A stretch of 53,747 nucleotides of DNA, from the IMG/VR virus record IMGVR_UViG_3300028392_000082, positions 1 to 53,747 of that record, one strand, 5' to 3'. Of this stretch, positions 5,252 to 13,264 are shown piece by piece. A program made the position numbers and the translations under genes. Origin of the DNA: a virus. A model generated the notes under the pieces. The model searched no databases. It saw only the letters and a program-made list of their open reading frames with translations, and had not been told where the DNA came from. Within the stretch, counting starts at the first letter, position 1; every line of letters begins with the position of its first letter.

Positions 5252-5998
5252 TTATTTGGTGAATACACCTTTTTTAACCATTCTTGCTAAAATACGAGAA
5301 CACGCGATATCTAATGCTTTCTTAGTTGCTATTGAAACTGTTGATTGATTGAATTTAACCGGGTCCACTGTTGCGTCAGATAGTAAAGTTAATTCTCTTG
5401 TTGTTTTTGCTTCGCCTAAACCAGATGCCGCTATAATCTCTCCAGTCTCGGCGTCTGTGAATCTTACTTGAAGACCGAGTCTAGTTACCATTGTGTTCTT
5501 AACTCCGTTTGATAAGTTAACCTCTTCGTCGTCAGATACAGACCAGTCGTAAACTTCGATCTCTACAAAGTAGTGAGCTAATCTAATCTTACCACGACCG
5601 TCTAATTTATCTTGAGAAATTCCAGCTGCTGAAGCTTGGAATTGTTTTACCATTCTATTTTTTATTTCTGTCTTGTCTTCTGTGAATGTGAACCTGTTTA
5701 AGTTCTCTAAGTACTCTAAAGAGATATTAGCGACACCAAGACCTACTCGCTTTTCTTTTAGCTCTGGGTATTGTTCGTATACTTCTTCTCCGATACCACA
5801 TTTCAATATCTGAATTGGAATGGTTGGACCTGAGTAGTCCATGTATTGATTAATATCTAGCTTTGTTTCGAATGAGGCTTTGTATTGCTCTGTTGTAGTT
5901 TTACCTATGGTTTGAGCGCATAAACTAGCTACAGTGAATAGGGCTAGCAATAAAGTGAGTCCAACTATTAGTAATATTTTTTGGTACTTTGCTTTCAT
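5252..5998 (-). CDS. CsgG-like curli-secretion family protein
   Basis: A 248-residue protein with a signal peptide (about 1-29). The mature part has the order expected of the CsgG/HfaB family: a nucleotide-binding-like alpha/beta core (VGLGVANISLEYLENL), a basic helix, then paired strands (HYFVEIEVYDW; TRLGLQVRFTDAETGEIIAASGLGEA) and a C-terminal helix (STVSIATKKALDIACSRIL). CsgG forms an outer-membrane export channel for curli. There is no clear lipobox Cys at the cleavage site, unlike classical CsgG. It sits in a run of exported proteins that could be its partners or substrates. Confidence 0.7.
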   Translation of the reverse strand: MKAKYQKILLIVGLTLLLALFTVASLCAQTIGKTTTEQYKASFETKLDINQYMDYSGPTIPIQILKCGIGEEVYEQYPELKEKRVGLGVANISLEYLENLNRFTFTEDKTEIKNRMVKQFQASAAGISQDKLDGRGKIRLAHYFVEIEVYDWSVSDDEEVNLSNGVKNTMVTRLGLQVRFTDAETGEIIAASGLGEAKTTRELTLLSDATVDPVKFNQSTVSIATKKALDIACSRILARMVKKGVFTK

Positions 5999-6001
5999 GT
6001 A

Positions 6002-6283
6002 TTAGTATTTTCTCTGTGGACGCGGAGGATTCTGTCTATATTCTATTCTTGGAATTACAATAGGCATATAATATGGAATAGGATACATATTATTGTAAAA
6101 ATAAGTTGGCATCATACTGTGTTGATAAACATCTTGATATATGATTCTTTTTCTTACTTCTATCAATTTACTAGAATCTTTAGCGTCTATCATTACGTAC
6201 TTTACTGGAGTGCAACTATTAATTAGCATTGCAAACCATAAAATTGCTAAAAATATTAAACAGATACTAATTATCTTTTTCAT
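6002..6283 (-). CDS. Lipoprotein with Pro/Tyr-rich tail
   Basis: A 93-residue protein. The signal peptide ends in a lipobox (INSC). A short charged middle is followed by a C-terminus rich in Tyr, Pro and Met and a basic end (PPRPQRKY). It is predicted to be an envelope lipoprotein. It lies 3 nt upstream of the CsgG-like gene and is therefore a likely accessory to it. No family is recognised. Confidence 0.7.
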   Translation of the reverse strand: MKKIISICLIFLAILWFAMLINSCTPVKYVMIDAKDSSKLIEVRKRIIYQDVYQHSMMPTYFYNNMYPIPYYMPIVIPRIEYRQNPPRPQRKY

Positions 6284-6284
6284 A

Positions 6285-6611
6285 CTACTTATTTTTTATG
6301 ATCAATTCTCCCAATACTTCTAAACGTCCCATCTCTTTTTGGAATTCTATAGGAGACATTGACAACGATATGCTTTTAAGAGTCTTTTCAAATTCTTTTT
6401 TAGCTTCGTCGATATCCATTTTTCCCTCTTTTGCTTTTTTGTAGTAAGGCAACTTAACTTTGTAATGATGGTAAGTCAACATTGAAGTACCGCCTTTCTC
6501 ATGAGAGGTATCAGCAATCTTTTCAGCACCGCTCAATCGCTTATCTGCAAACTCTTCGAATGGTTTTGTTTGAGCTAATTCTTCTTTTAGTAAATCTGCT
6601 AATTTTATCAT
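6285..6611 (-). CDS. Charged helical protein of unknown function
   Basis: A 108-residue protein. The start at 6611 (MIKLADLL...) is chosen because it overlaps the stop of the upstream membrane protein as ATGA; an earlier in-frame ATG would overlap that gene by more. The product is mostly helical and Lys/Glu-rich with no signal peptide. Its end lies 1 nt from the next stop. The function is unknown. Confidence 0.65.
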   Translation of the reverse strand: MIKLADLLKEELAQTKPFEEFADKRLSGAEKIADTSHEKGGTSMLTYHHYKVKLPYYKKAKEGKMDIDEAKKEFEKTLKSISLSMSPIEFQKEMGRLEVLGELIIKNK

Positions 6612-6781
6612 TTGAATCTTCCGTCTAATTTCCACATTATTTCGTTACCTATTTTTGTTGCCAATTCTGGCTTTACTACCATCAAAGTCATCATAGTAAC
6701 TTGAAACGATAGCGCGAATACGGTCCACGCAAAAACTAATTTTACAAACCATAGAAACGCTTTCTCTTTTACTTTATTCAT
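6608..6781 (-). CDS. 57-residue membrane microprotein
   Basis: The start codon is at 6779-6781 and the stop TGA at 6608-6610 overlaps the next ATG. A basic N-terminus (MNKVKEK) is followed by one long hydrophobic segment (about residues 9-36) and a polar tail. A terminator stands just upstream, separating it from the holin-like gene. Translational coupling supports it. A small membrane lysis or regulatory role is a guess. Confidence 0.65.
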   Translation of the reverse strand: MNKVKEKAFLWFVKLVFAWTVFALSFQVTMMTLMVVKPELATKIGNEIMWKLDGRFK

Positions 6782-6796
6782 ATACGTTTTTTATAT

Positions 6797-6818
6797 AAAA
6801 GGGCATTGCTGCCCTTTT
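6797..6818 (-). terminator. Intrinsic terminator after holin-like gene
   Basis: On the minus strand AAAAGGGCA-GCAA-TGCCCTTTT forms a 9-bp stem with a GNRA tetraloop, followed by TATATAAAA. It lies just after the stop of the 83-residue holin-like gene. Confidence 0.8.
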
Positions 6819-6822
6819 TTGT

Positions 6823-7074
6823 TTAAGATTCTTTTTCTTCAGCTGGAGCTTTCTTTGTAAATTTATCCAAAGTATCCGCACCCATACCAATACCAGTAAT
6901 AATCATTACTGCGTTTACCAATTCAGCAGCCGGTTTGAAGTGCTCCTCTGTAAAAGAGTTTGCCAACATTGTACCGCAAAGAAACAAAGCGCCAATAAAT
7001 GCAATTACAGGTTTAACTGATATTGTGCCTCTTTCGTCTTTGAAAATGTCAATTAGCCATTCTTTGAAAGTCAT
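6823..7074 (-). CDS. Holin-like two-span membrane protein
   Basis: An 83-residue protein. An amphipathic N-terminus (MTFKEWLIDIFKDE) is followed by two hydrophobic helices (about 21-39 and 50-66) with a short linker, and a charged C-terminus (TLDKFTKKAPAEEKES). Size, topology and charge are those of class II holins. It is followed by a strong terminator and lies near other small membrane proteins and lipoproteins that could be lysis partners. Confidence 0.6.
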   Translation of the reverse strand: MTFKEWLIDIFKDERGTISVKPVIAFIGALFLCGTMLANSFTEEHFKPAAELVNAVMIITGIGMGADTLDKFTKKAPAEEKES

Positions 7075-7081
7075 AATAATT

Positions 7082-7183
7082 TTATTTTATTTTGTTATTT
7101 AATCCGTCCTTGTAACCTTTAACACACAACAAAACTATTATCAAAACAAAAACTATAACCGTTACTATTTGGTATGCTACCAT
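7082..7183 (-). CDS. 33-residue membrane microprotein
   Basis: The start at 7181-7183 overlaps the end of the upstream gene by 7 nt, and the stop is at 7082-7084. The product is almost all one transmembrane helix (VAYQIVTVIVFVLIIVLLC) with a short basic tail (KGYKDGLNNKIK). It fits the 100-nt gap exactly between two genes. Candidates are a holin regulator or spanin-like peptide. Confidence 0.55.
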   Translation of the reverse strand: MVAYQIVTVIVFVLIIVLLCVKGYKDGLNNKIK

Positions 7184-7515
7184 TTAGGATCTTCTTTTTT
7201 AAATTCGTCTCCCTCTTTTTTCTTAACCGGAGCTGCTGGTTTGGAGTCTGTAGATTTTTCTTTAATGATTATAGTCTTACCACTCGCAGCTTGTTGTTGC
7301 TGAGGAATGTTAATATTGATTGATTGAGGTTGAACTTGTTTGTTTTCACCTTCTTTCGGTTTTTGCATATAAGTTAATAAAAATGCTCCGCCTGCAGTTA
7401 CCAATGTGCCGACTGTACCCAAGATGGTCTTCTTTAAACCACTCATTGTACCGTCGTTCATTTTTTCTATTTTGGCCATTGGATCTTTCTCTGCTGTTTG
7501 TTTTGCTTTTGCCAT
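7177..7515 (-). CDS. Membrane-anchored protein with Gln/Lys-rich tail
   Basis: A 112-residue protein. The polar N-terminus is followed by one transmembrane segment (about residues 31-50, GTVGTLVTAGGAFLLTYM), then a long disordered tail rich in Gln, Pro, Ser and Lys. A single span with a long flexible tail, beside holin-like and lipoprotein genes, is compatible with an inner-membrane spanin component, but the coiled-coil content is weak. The function is uncertain. Confidence 0.6.
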   Translation of the reverse strand: MAKAKQTAEKDPMAKIEKMNDGTMSGLKKTILGTVGTLVTAGGAFLLTYMQKPKEGENKQVQPQSININIPQQQQAASGKTIIIKEKSTDSKPAAPVKKKEGDEFKKEDPKW

Positions 7516-7521
7516 ATTAAG

Positions 7522-7878
7522 TTATTTTATAATTAGTGGATACTTTGTTTCTTTTCCGCTTATATCTATAAATATCAAATCGTAGTCCTTTTTAGACAAC
7601 GTTGAAAGATCGTAGACTTTCTTCGTGGTGATATCAGTTGCTGTGAATCCGTCCTTCTTTACAGGTTCGTCTTTTCCAAAAGGAACGATCTGAACCGAGT
7701 ACTTTGCTCCTACGGTAGTTTCGAACTCTGCAGTTACTACGTTTCCCGCTTGGTATATTGATTTGATTGATGTAGAATTTGATTTTACTCCCAAATCAAT
7801 TGGAGCTGGACTTGGTACTGGAGCAATTTTGGTACACGCAGCCAAAAACAAAACAGATATTAATGTTAGTTTTTTCAT
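7522..7878 (-). CDS. Lipoprotein
   Basis: A 118-residue protein. The signal peptide has a lipobox (LAAC, Cys near residue 15), then a Pro/Ser linker and a single compact beta-rich domain (about 45-118) with alternating strands resembling a small Ig-like fold. It ends 6 nt before the next gene start and is 1 nt from the large cohesin-like gene, suggesting a functional pair on the outer membrane. Confidence 0.7.
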   Translation of the reverse strand: MKKLTLISVLFLAACTKIAPVPSPAPIDLGVKSNSTSIKSIYQAGNVVTAEFETTVGAKYSVQIVPFGKDEPVKKDGFTATDITTKKVYDLSTLSKKDYDLIFIDISGKETKYPLIIK

Positions 7879-7879
7879 G

Positions 7880-10009
7880 TTAAAAGTTATTGTAGCCTGT
7901 TAATTTAATGTTAGTCATATTCAAAACTACGCCCAATTGATTTCCTTTATTATCGCTAGCATCCATTGTTTGAGATACTTTTAAAGCGGTGATAATATTT
8001 ACCCCATCCCCAATTGTTGAGAACTTTAATTTGAAAGGAGTTGAAACGCCTTTGATAGAGGTGGAGTTGTTTTGATCCAATGCTCCAAATTTAACTACGC
8101 CGTTTTTAGAGTTTGCAAAAACATACCATGAATTAGGAAGTGTAGATGCTAATTCTTCGAACTTAATTTTATTAGGATCGTATACAAACTCTAATTGTAA
8201 ACCTCCCACGCTATTGCCTTTAGTATCAATGTTAACCGGTATTTCAATTACGTTTGATGTTACTGTTTGATTAGAAAGGTTTACGTCTATTGAAGTGTAA
8301 GCAAAGTCAGTGTTAATATAAGGTCCTGTGCTTGCCATCGACATTTTTTGAGTCGATTCATTAAACGCTACATTCATTTGTAAACTTGGAATAGCGTTTG
8401 TTTGAACTGTACTTGAACCATTTGAAACTGTTACCACTTGAGATGAGTGAGATCTATTAACGTCTCCCCATAAAAGATACTTTAAATCCAATATTGCGTT
8501 TGCGCCTGCTGTGCCGGTTTTAAAATAAGTCTTAGGATAAGTGATGCTATTCCAGTTTGAGGTTGTAATAGCTCCCCAAGAATTGTTAACAGACGTATTG
8601 AATTCGAACTCTGCTCTAAAATTATAATCAGTGGTGTTCTGTCTTATATAAGCAGCGTATGTTGAAGTTCCGTCTGTCGCTTTAGCAAACGATGAAGGCA
8701 CTTTATATAAAGCCCAAGCTGCATCTTCGCTTACGTACTCAACTGGTCCAGTATAAACATCGAATAACTGAATACTTTTAATTTGACTTGGAGTAGTTCC
8801 GGTTGGGAATTTTCTCATGTCAATACGTAAAGCACTAACTCCTGCAGAATAACTGTTTGGAGAAACATATGCCCATTCTACTTGACCCCATACAGTAGTA
8901 GCGTCTGCTGCTCTCCAAGTTGGTAAACTCATCCATCCACCACTACCGGCTGTGTACGTTGAAGGCAAAGTCATTAAGGTATCTTTTCCTGCAACTTGAC
9001 CTAACAGTCTAGGTAAATCTCCTCCGTCTATTGCTTTATTTCTATTAATATCCGCTGCGTATAACGATTGACCTGTATTTAAGTTAATGCCTTTTGTAGG
9101 TGTAAGACCCATAGAAGTAAATTCTCCTTGAGCTGTAGTAAAATCTGATATGGTTATGGCGCTGTTATATATGTCGTATATTTTATCCATATCGTGCATC
9201 AAACTCACATCGTATACTGTGTTAGCCTTCAATAAAGCTTGATTAACGTCTACGCTTCCATCTGCTAATACTGGAAATAACTGACCTTGATTTGTAGCAG
9301 TATCTCTAAATGAAACTTTCAAAGCAGAAAGATTGTATAAGTTAGAGTTCAAATCAACTTTAGCCGATACGTACTTACCAAAGTTTTGATTCATTGTAAC
9401 TGCTGTTGATGTAGGAGATTCCATTATAGTAGCCTCTTGAGCTCCAGCGGCATTCCAACCTGCAACAAAGTTTAATTTAATTGGATTAAATGTATATGCA
9501 GTAGAAGCGGCTTTTAGTCTGAATACGAATACGATTAACCTATCGTAGCTTGCATACGGCATTGCGTTTGCAGTGGACCACGTTAATGTTGTTCTTAAAA
9601 TAGCATTTTGGCCTCCAACTCCGTTGTAAGTATAACTAGAATACTGGTAGTTAGCTGTACCATTAGAGGTATTGTTAGCGCTATTACCAGAAGTTACAGA
9701 GTTCCAAGTGTAATTAGTATAATTGTAGTAAGACAGGTTAATTGTAGATCCTGATGGTAGTATTCCACCATTTCCGCCTGTTCCTGTATGGTTAACTGAT
9801 ACTAATTCAAAATTGGTTTGATCGTATTGCATATCAACCAATATTTGACGAGTCGTGTTATTACTATTACCGTTAGCTTGAACGATGTACTCGAATGTAC
9901 CACCTCTATCAAGAGTGGCTCCACCTACAGAAGGCAGCGCTCTAAATTTGATTTGAGCAAAAGAGGAAAGGGATATCATCATCCCTAAAAACAATAAGAT
10001 TTTTTTCAT
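7880..10009 (-). CDS. Large secreted protein with cohesin-like and dockerin-like elements
   Basis: A 709-residue protein. The signal peptide (about 1-19) is followed by an N-terminal beta-sandwich region (about 20-210) with a cohesin-like pattern. A dockerin-type calcium loop lies near 318-335 (AADINRNKAIDGGDL, with Asp/Asn at ligand positions), and a second partial one near 512 (GDVNRSHS). A C-terminal cohesin-like domain (about 570-705, with VGGLQLEFVYDPNKIKFEEL) ends the protein. Cohesin and dockerin mediate calcium-dependent protein assembly on bacterial surfaces. A phage gene with both is unusual. It may be a surface adhesin or host-coat protein. Start by signal peptide. Confidence 0.65.
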   Translation of the reverse strand: MKKILLFLGMMISLSSFAQIKFRALPSVGGATLDRGGTFEYIVQANGNSNNTTRQILVDMQYDQTNFELVSVNHTGTGGNGGILPSGSTINLSYYNYTNYTWNSVTSGNSANNTSNGTANYQYSSYTYNGVGGQNAILRTTLTWSTANAMPYASYDRLIVFVFRLKAASTAYTFNPIKLNFVAGWNAAGAQEATIMESPTSTAVTMNQNFGKYVSAKVDLNSNLYNLSALKVSFRDTATNQGQLFPVLADGSVDVNQALLKANTVYDVSLMHDMDKIYDIYNSAITISDFTTAQGEFTSMGLTPTKGINLNTGQSLYAADINRNKAIDGGDLPRLLGQVAGKDTLMTLPSTYTAGSGGWMSLPTWRAADATTVWGQVEWAYVSPNSYSAGVSALRIDMRKFPTGTTPSQIKSIQLFDVYTGPVEYVSEDAAWALYKVPSSFAKATDGTSTYAAYIRQNTTDYNFRAEFEFNTSVNNSWGAITTSNWNSITYPKTYFKTGTAGANAILDLKYLLWGDVNRSHSSQVVTVSNGSSTVQTNAIPSLQMNVAFNESTQKMSMASTGPYINTDFAYTSIDVNLSNQTVTSNVIEIPVNIDTKGNSVGGLQLEFVYDPNKIKFEELASTLPNSWYVFANSKNGVVKFGALDQNNSTSIKGVSTPFKLKFSTIGDGVNIITALKVSQTMDASDNKGNQLGVVLNMTNIKLTGYNNF

Positions 10010-10012
10010 AGT

Positions 10013-10498
10013 TTAAAGTAGTTTATTCACAACCTGAACGCATGTCTTTTTTAGCGCGTTCCTCATAACGGTTGAGTTAAACTCTCCATTCTCTGAAATC
10101 AATAATGTTGATGTAGATATTTCAGAAGACTCGTCGGTTACCAACTCCTTTTTAACAACTTTACCTGATTTGTCTATTAACTTACCAAGCATTCTAATAA
10201 CTACTGCATTTTCGGCCTTGTGAAAAATAGATATATTGGTAGCAGTTTTCTGCTGGTCCATATACACGATCTCCACGTCGACAAAAAGATCAGCATCTTC
10301 TTTGTTAACTAATGAATAACCTTTGTCCTGTAAAACCTCTTGAATTATATTTTTGACACCGAAAGTCAGGTTTTGATTTCCTGTCATTGGGCCCATTCTA
10401 ACGCTATTTCTAACTGTGTTTACCGAAACCTTTGATTTTGCCTCTTGAGATAAAACAAAAAGAGGACACAATAATAGCAGTAGTAGTGTATATCGCAT
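10013..10498 (-). CDS. Exported protein of unknown function
   Basis: A 161-residue protein with a signal peptide (about 1-18, cleaving after VLSQ or nearby). The mature domain has a helix followed by strands (ADLFVDVEIVYMDQ; AVVIRMLGKLIDKSGKVVKKE) and a C-terminal helix. The strand-helix order is reminiscent of the CsgG/DUF4136-type periplasmic domains, which would fit the CsgG-like gene downstream, but this is weak. It lies 3 nt before the cohesin-like gene. Confidence 0.6.
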   Translation of the reverse strand: MRYTLLLLLLCPLFVLSQEAKSKVSVNTVRNSVRMGPMTGNQNLTFGVKNIIQEVLQDKGYSLVNKEDADLFVDVEIVYMDQQKTATNISIFHKAENAVVIRMLGKLIDKSGKVVKKELVTDESSEISTSTLLISENGEFNSTVMRNALKKTCVQVVNKLL

Positions 10499-10553
10499 AA
10501 AATGGCTTTAAAGCGAAACTGCTTCAAAACCATTTGTAGATAAATATGTGGTG

Positions 10554-10814
10554 TTAGCCTATTGTTCTAAGTAATTGAGACAATTGTCCCTTTGGCATGG
10601 GTCCTGTATGGCGATATAACGCTTTACCCATTTGATCTGCTATAACGATGGTAGGCACAGAAGTAACGCTATACATTTTGGCCAAAGCAGGATCTGCTTC
10701 TGCATCTACGTAGTTAACTTGAATGCCAAGCTCCTGTGAAACTTGTTGAACTACCGGTTTAAACGCTTTACAAGGTCCGCACCATGTAGTAGAGAAGTAT
10801 ATTATCTTTTTCAT
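10554..10814 (-). CDS. Thioredoxin
   Basis: An 86-residue short thioredoxin without signal peptide. The WCGPC active site (C12, C15) and cis-proline loop (SVPTIVI) are intact and the fold is compact. It is a cytoplasmic dithiol reductant; a likely partner is the phage class II ribonucleotide reductase at 26853-28703, which needs external reduction of its C-terminal cysteine pair. It is shorter than bacterial TrxA (about 105 residues) but typical of phage thioredoxins. Confidence 0.9.
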   Translation of the reverse strand: MKKIIYFSTTWCGPCKAFKPVVQQVSQELGIQVNYVDAEADPALAKMYSVTSVPTIVIADQMGKALYRHTGPMPKGQLSQLLRTIG

Positions 10815-10826
10815 ATTAATTGATTT

Positions 10827-11123
10827 TTAATTAGTTTTCCAAAACTGGTACCAACTCTTTTTTGATGTCTTTGGTTCTTCGAATGGATTGGTGTTATCGT
10901 GAATGTTTACAACGCTTCCGTATTTTACCATCATCATCCTCATGAATAGCAAATGATACTCTTTTGGTATCTTTTCAAAATCTGCAGATATGATAATATC
11001 CAAATCTTGGCCTTTGCTATCTCCTGTCAACAATCTCAACTTATCTCGCATCTCGACAGTATGGGTAGTTTTCATAGTTAGGTGCTGTCCATCGCCTATA
11101 TGAAATTCTGCTTCTTTTTTCAT
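10827..11123 (-). CDS. Hypothetical protein with aromatic C-terminus
   Basis: A 98-residue soluble protein. Alternating strands at the N-terminus are followed by a helix rich in Met and a C-terminal basic/aromatic tail (KKSWYQFWK) that could bind membrane or a partner. It lies directly upstream of the thioredoxin gene. No family is recognised. Confidence 0.65.
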   Translation of the reverse strand: MKKEAEFHIGDGQHLTMKTTHTVEMRDKLRLLTGDSKGQDLDIIISADFEKIPKEYHLLFMRMMMVKYGSVVNIHDNTNPFEEPKTSKKSWYQFWKTN

Positions 11124-11153
11124 AGCACTAATATAACCTTTTTTCTGGAATTC

Positions 11154-11789
11154 TTAATGTTTAAATTTGAAGTGAGTTAGCTTCTTAACATCGTCTAGAG
11201 TGACTTTATGACTTTCCAATCCACTGGGCTTGTCTGTGGTGTTATTGAAAACGAAAGCCATGTACTCTTTGGTCTTTTTGATATAGATCACCTTCCAACA
11301 AATTGTAGGAACAGATACTCTACCAATTTTTTTGGCTTCTCCTATATTTCCTGCCCATACGTGAATGCTATCTTGTTCTAGAGCCAAAGTTCTTGTTAAT
11401 GTTTCAAGCGTCTTCCAATCTCCAGCGTTTAGACTGTGATACTGCGGTGACATATTAGTAAAGTAGAAACATTCTGTTTGTACCTCTGCTCCTGAACATA
11501 AGTTATCAGCTGCAGGACTCATATGGCCGCGATCTGTCCCTGATCCAATATAATCTTTCGCTATATCTGACTCTTCTTTGATTTGAGGATCTGGTGCGAA
11601 TTGATCTTTTCTTGCTAATGGTGTAGGGCATCCAATTTTTGCTTTGGTTGCGTACCACTCTACTAATACAGGATACTTCTTTGATTTTGAATAAACTGTT
11701 GTGTACTCCTTGTGGTGTATTCTAACTGTGTCTTGGGCGTTTACTGCTAATGCGAATAGTAAACAGATAAAAAATATGGCTTGTTTCAT
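11154..11789 (-). CDS. Secreted DNA/RNA non-specific endonuclease (NUC1 family)
   Basis: A 211-residue protein with a signal peptide (about 1-18). The beta-beta-alpha-metal signature DRGHMSPAADN carries the general-base His (H89), followed by TNMSPQ with the metal-binding Asn (N112) and a downstream Trp/Glu helix (DWKTLE). It is related to Serratia and mitochondrial nucleases, which cut single- and double-stranded DNA and RNA. Export implies action in the periplasm or outside the cell. The start overlaps the upstream phosphoesterase stop by 4 nt (ATGA). Confidence 0.88.
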   Translation of the reverse strand: MKQAIFFICLLFALAVNAQDTVRIHHKEYTTVYSKSKKYPVLVEWYATKAKIGCPTPLARKDQFAPDPQIKEESDIAKDYIGSGTDRGHMSPAADNLCSGAEVQTECFYFTNMSPQYHSLNAGDWKTLETLTRTLALEQDSIHVWAGNIGEAKKIGRVSVPTICWKVIYIKKTKEYMAFVFNNTTDKPSGLESHKVTLDDVKKLTHFKFKH

Positions 11790-12505
11790 GTATATAAATA
11801 TACACGGCCGCTATCTTCTACGCATATAGCGGTCATGTTTTCAACCCAGTCCCCGCTGTTTAAATAACGCTTACCGTTTATCATTCTGTCTTCAGGTTGG
11901 TGTATATGTCCACACATTACTCCGTGACAGCCTTTCTTGGCGGCCATGGATAGCGCTGTAACTTCAAAATCGTTAACGTAATTGGTTGCAGCTTTTACTC
12001 CGCTCTTTATCTTTTGTGAAATTGATTGATAGGGCAGTTTTCTCCAAACTCTATATTTGTTGTACCATCTATTTAACCACAAAGCAAAATCGTATCCTAC
12101 AGCTCCTATCTTAGAAAGCCACTTGTACTTTGTTATAAAAATATCAATAATGTCTCCGTGGAAAACATAGTAGCTCTCCATAGTGTTACGTACATTGAGA
12201 ACATAGTCTTCTCTAATTTCGATTCCTCCAAAATGGTTTCCCATAAATTCGTGTAAGAATTCATCATGATTTCCTCTGATCCAAACGATCTGTGTTTTGT
12301 TAGATAATTTTAATAACTTAGATATTACTTTTGTGTGTTGTTTTTTCCACTTAGCGCCTCTATTCAAAGCCCAACCGTCAATGATATCTCCATTAAGAAT
12401 TAGTAGATCTGTTGGATGCTTTTCTAAAAACTCCATGAACTCTTCGGCTTTAGAATCTTTAGTTCCTAAGTGTAAGTCTGATACAATGATTGCTTGATAC
12501 TTCAT
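11786..12505 (-). CDS. Calcineurin-like metallophosphoesterase (LpxH-like)
   Basis: A 239-residue protein. All family motifs are present in order: SDLHLGT, NGDIIDGW, RGNHD, FHGD and CGHIHQPE, then LNSGDWVENM. The pattern is that of the UDP-2,3-diacylglucosamine hydrolase (LpxH) group of two-metal phosphoesterases, though substrate is not certain. It overlaps the secreted nuclease by 4 nt and the glycosyltransferase by 4 nt, so the three form one translational unit. A glycolipid- or surface-sugar role with the glycosyltransferase is an inference. Confidence 0.85.
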   Translation of the reverse strand: MKYQAIIVSDLHLGTKDSKAEEFMEFLEKHPTDLLILNGDIIDGWALNRGAKWKKQHTKVISKLLKLSNKTQIVWIRGNHDEFLHEFMGNHFGGIEIREDYVLNVRNTMESYYVFHGDIIDIFITKYKWLSKIGAVGYDFALWLNRWYNKYRVWRKLPYQSISQKIKSGVKAATNYVNDFEVTALSMAAKKGCHGVMCGHIHQPEDRMINGKRYLNSGDWVENMTAICVEDSGRVYLYT

Positions 12506-13206
12506 GACCAGTAGTTGTGGTGTTGTTTAAAGAATTCTGGATTGTTTCTATTCACATAACACTTGATCATTAACCAAAACATGTAGAATACTCCCTTATT
12601 TTTAAACCTTCTAGCCGAAGTATAGACGCCTTCTGTTTTGTGTATTTTGAATTTTTTAGAATCTACTAAATGGGATACAGAGTAGTCTTCAGCAAACAGC
12701 TCTTCTGCTTTGTATCCTCCACATTCCCAATAGGCTTTTGTATTCCAATATTGAAATCCACCAACAGCGAAAGGCGTTCCAAGCTTAATACTTAGAAGCT
12801 GAAATAAATCGAATAGCCTAAAAATCCAATTCCATTTTTTTTCTGTAACGAATGGAACTGTAATTAAATGCTTATTTTCTTTGCATATTTTTTCTAGCAG
12901 ATCTTTCTCTTTAAGCATTATGTCGGAGTCTAAAAATAGAATATATGGAGTGGTAACTAATTTACTGCCCTCTAATCTCGCTTTTGCTGGATATCCGCCT
13001 TTTATGATTTCTATATTTACAGAGTATTTAAAATCCATTTCTGTTCTCCATAACCACCACATGGATTCCTCTTCGTCTGAATTATCCGCTATTATGATTC
13101 TCGTTGAGTCGATATTTTTTTGCATACATATCAAACCTAAGCAATCGTAAATGTTTATTCCTTCATTTTTACAAGGAATAACAATGGTCAATATATCTTT
13201 TAGCAT
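12502..13206 (-). CDS. Family 2 glycosyltransferase
   Basis: A 234-residue GT-A fold protein. The N-terminal nucleotide-sugar site (TIVIPCKNEG), the DSD metal motif (LFLDSDIM) and an acceptor-side motif with EDY (LFAEDYSVSHLV) are all present. There is no signal peptide; a hydrophobic patch near 127-140 may touch the membrane. It probably transfers a sugar to lipid, surface polysaccharide or DNA. Overlap with the LpxH-like gene links it to envelope modification. Transfer to hydroxymethylated DNA is less likely because known DNA glucosyltransferases are of a different type. Confidence 0.8.
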   Translation of the reverse strand: MLKDILTIVIPCKNEGINIYDCLGLICMQKNIDSTRIIIADNSDEEESMWWLWRTEMDFKYSVNIEIIKGGYPAKARLEGSKLVTTPYILFLDSDIMLKEKDLLEKICKENKHLITVPFVTEKKWNWIFRLFDLFQLLSIKLGTPFAVGGFQYWNTKAYWECGGYKAEELFAEDYSVSHLVDSKKFKIHKTEGVYTSARRFKNKGVFYMFWLMIKCYVNRNNPEFFKQHHNYWS

Positions 13207-13216
13207 ACCAATAAAT

Positions 13217-13244
13217 AAAAAACCCCTATAAAACTAGAAGGTTT
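13217..13244 (-). terminator. Possible intrinsic terminator
   Basis: On the minus strand AAACC...GGGGTTTTTTATTT: a short stem of 5-6 bp with a 12-nt loop and a long T-run. It lies after the stop of the 86-residue membrane protein gene. Confidence 0.5.
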
Positions 13245-13264
13245 CAATGTTATCTAATTATTAA

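Noticed and set aside
11794-11801. ATATTTAT upstream of the secreted nuclease as promoter
   Set aside because: It lies inside the coding end of the phosphoesterase gene where the genes overlap; it is more likely chance from TAT/ATA codons.
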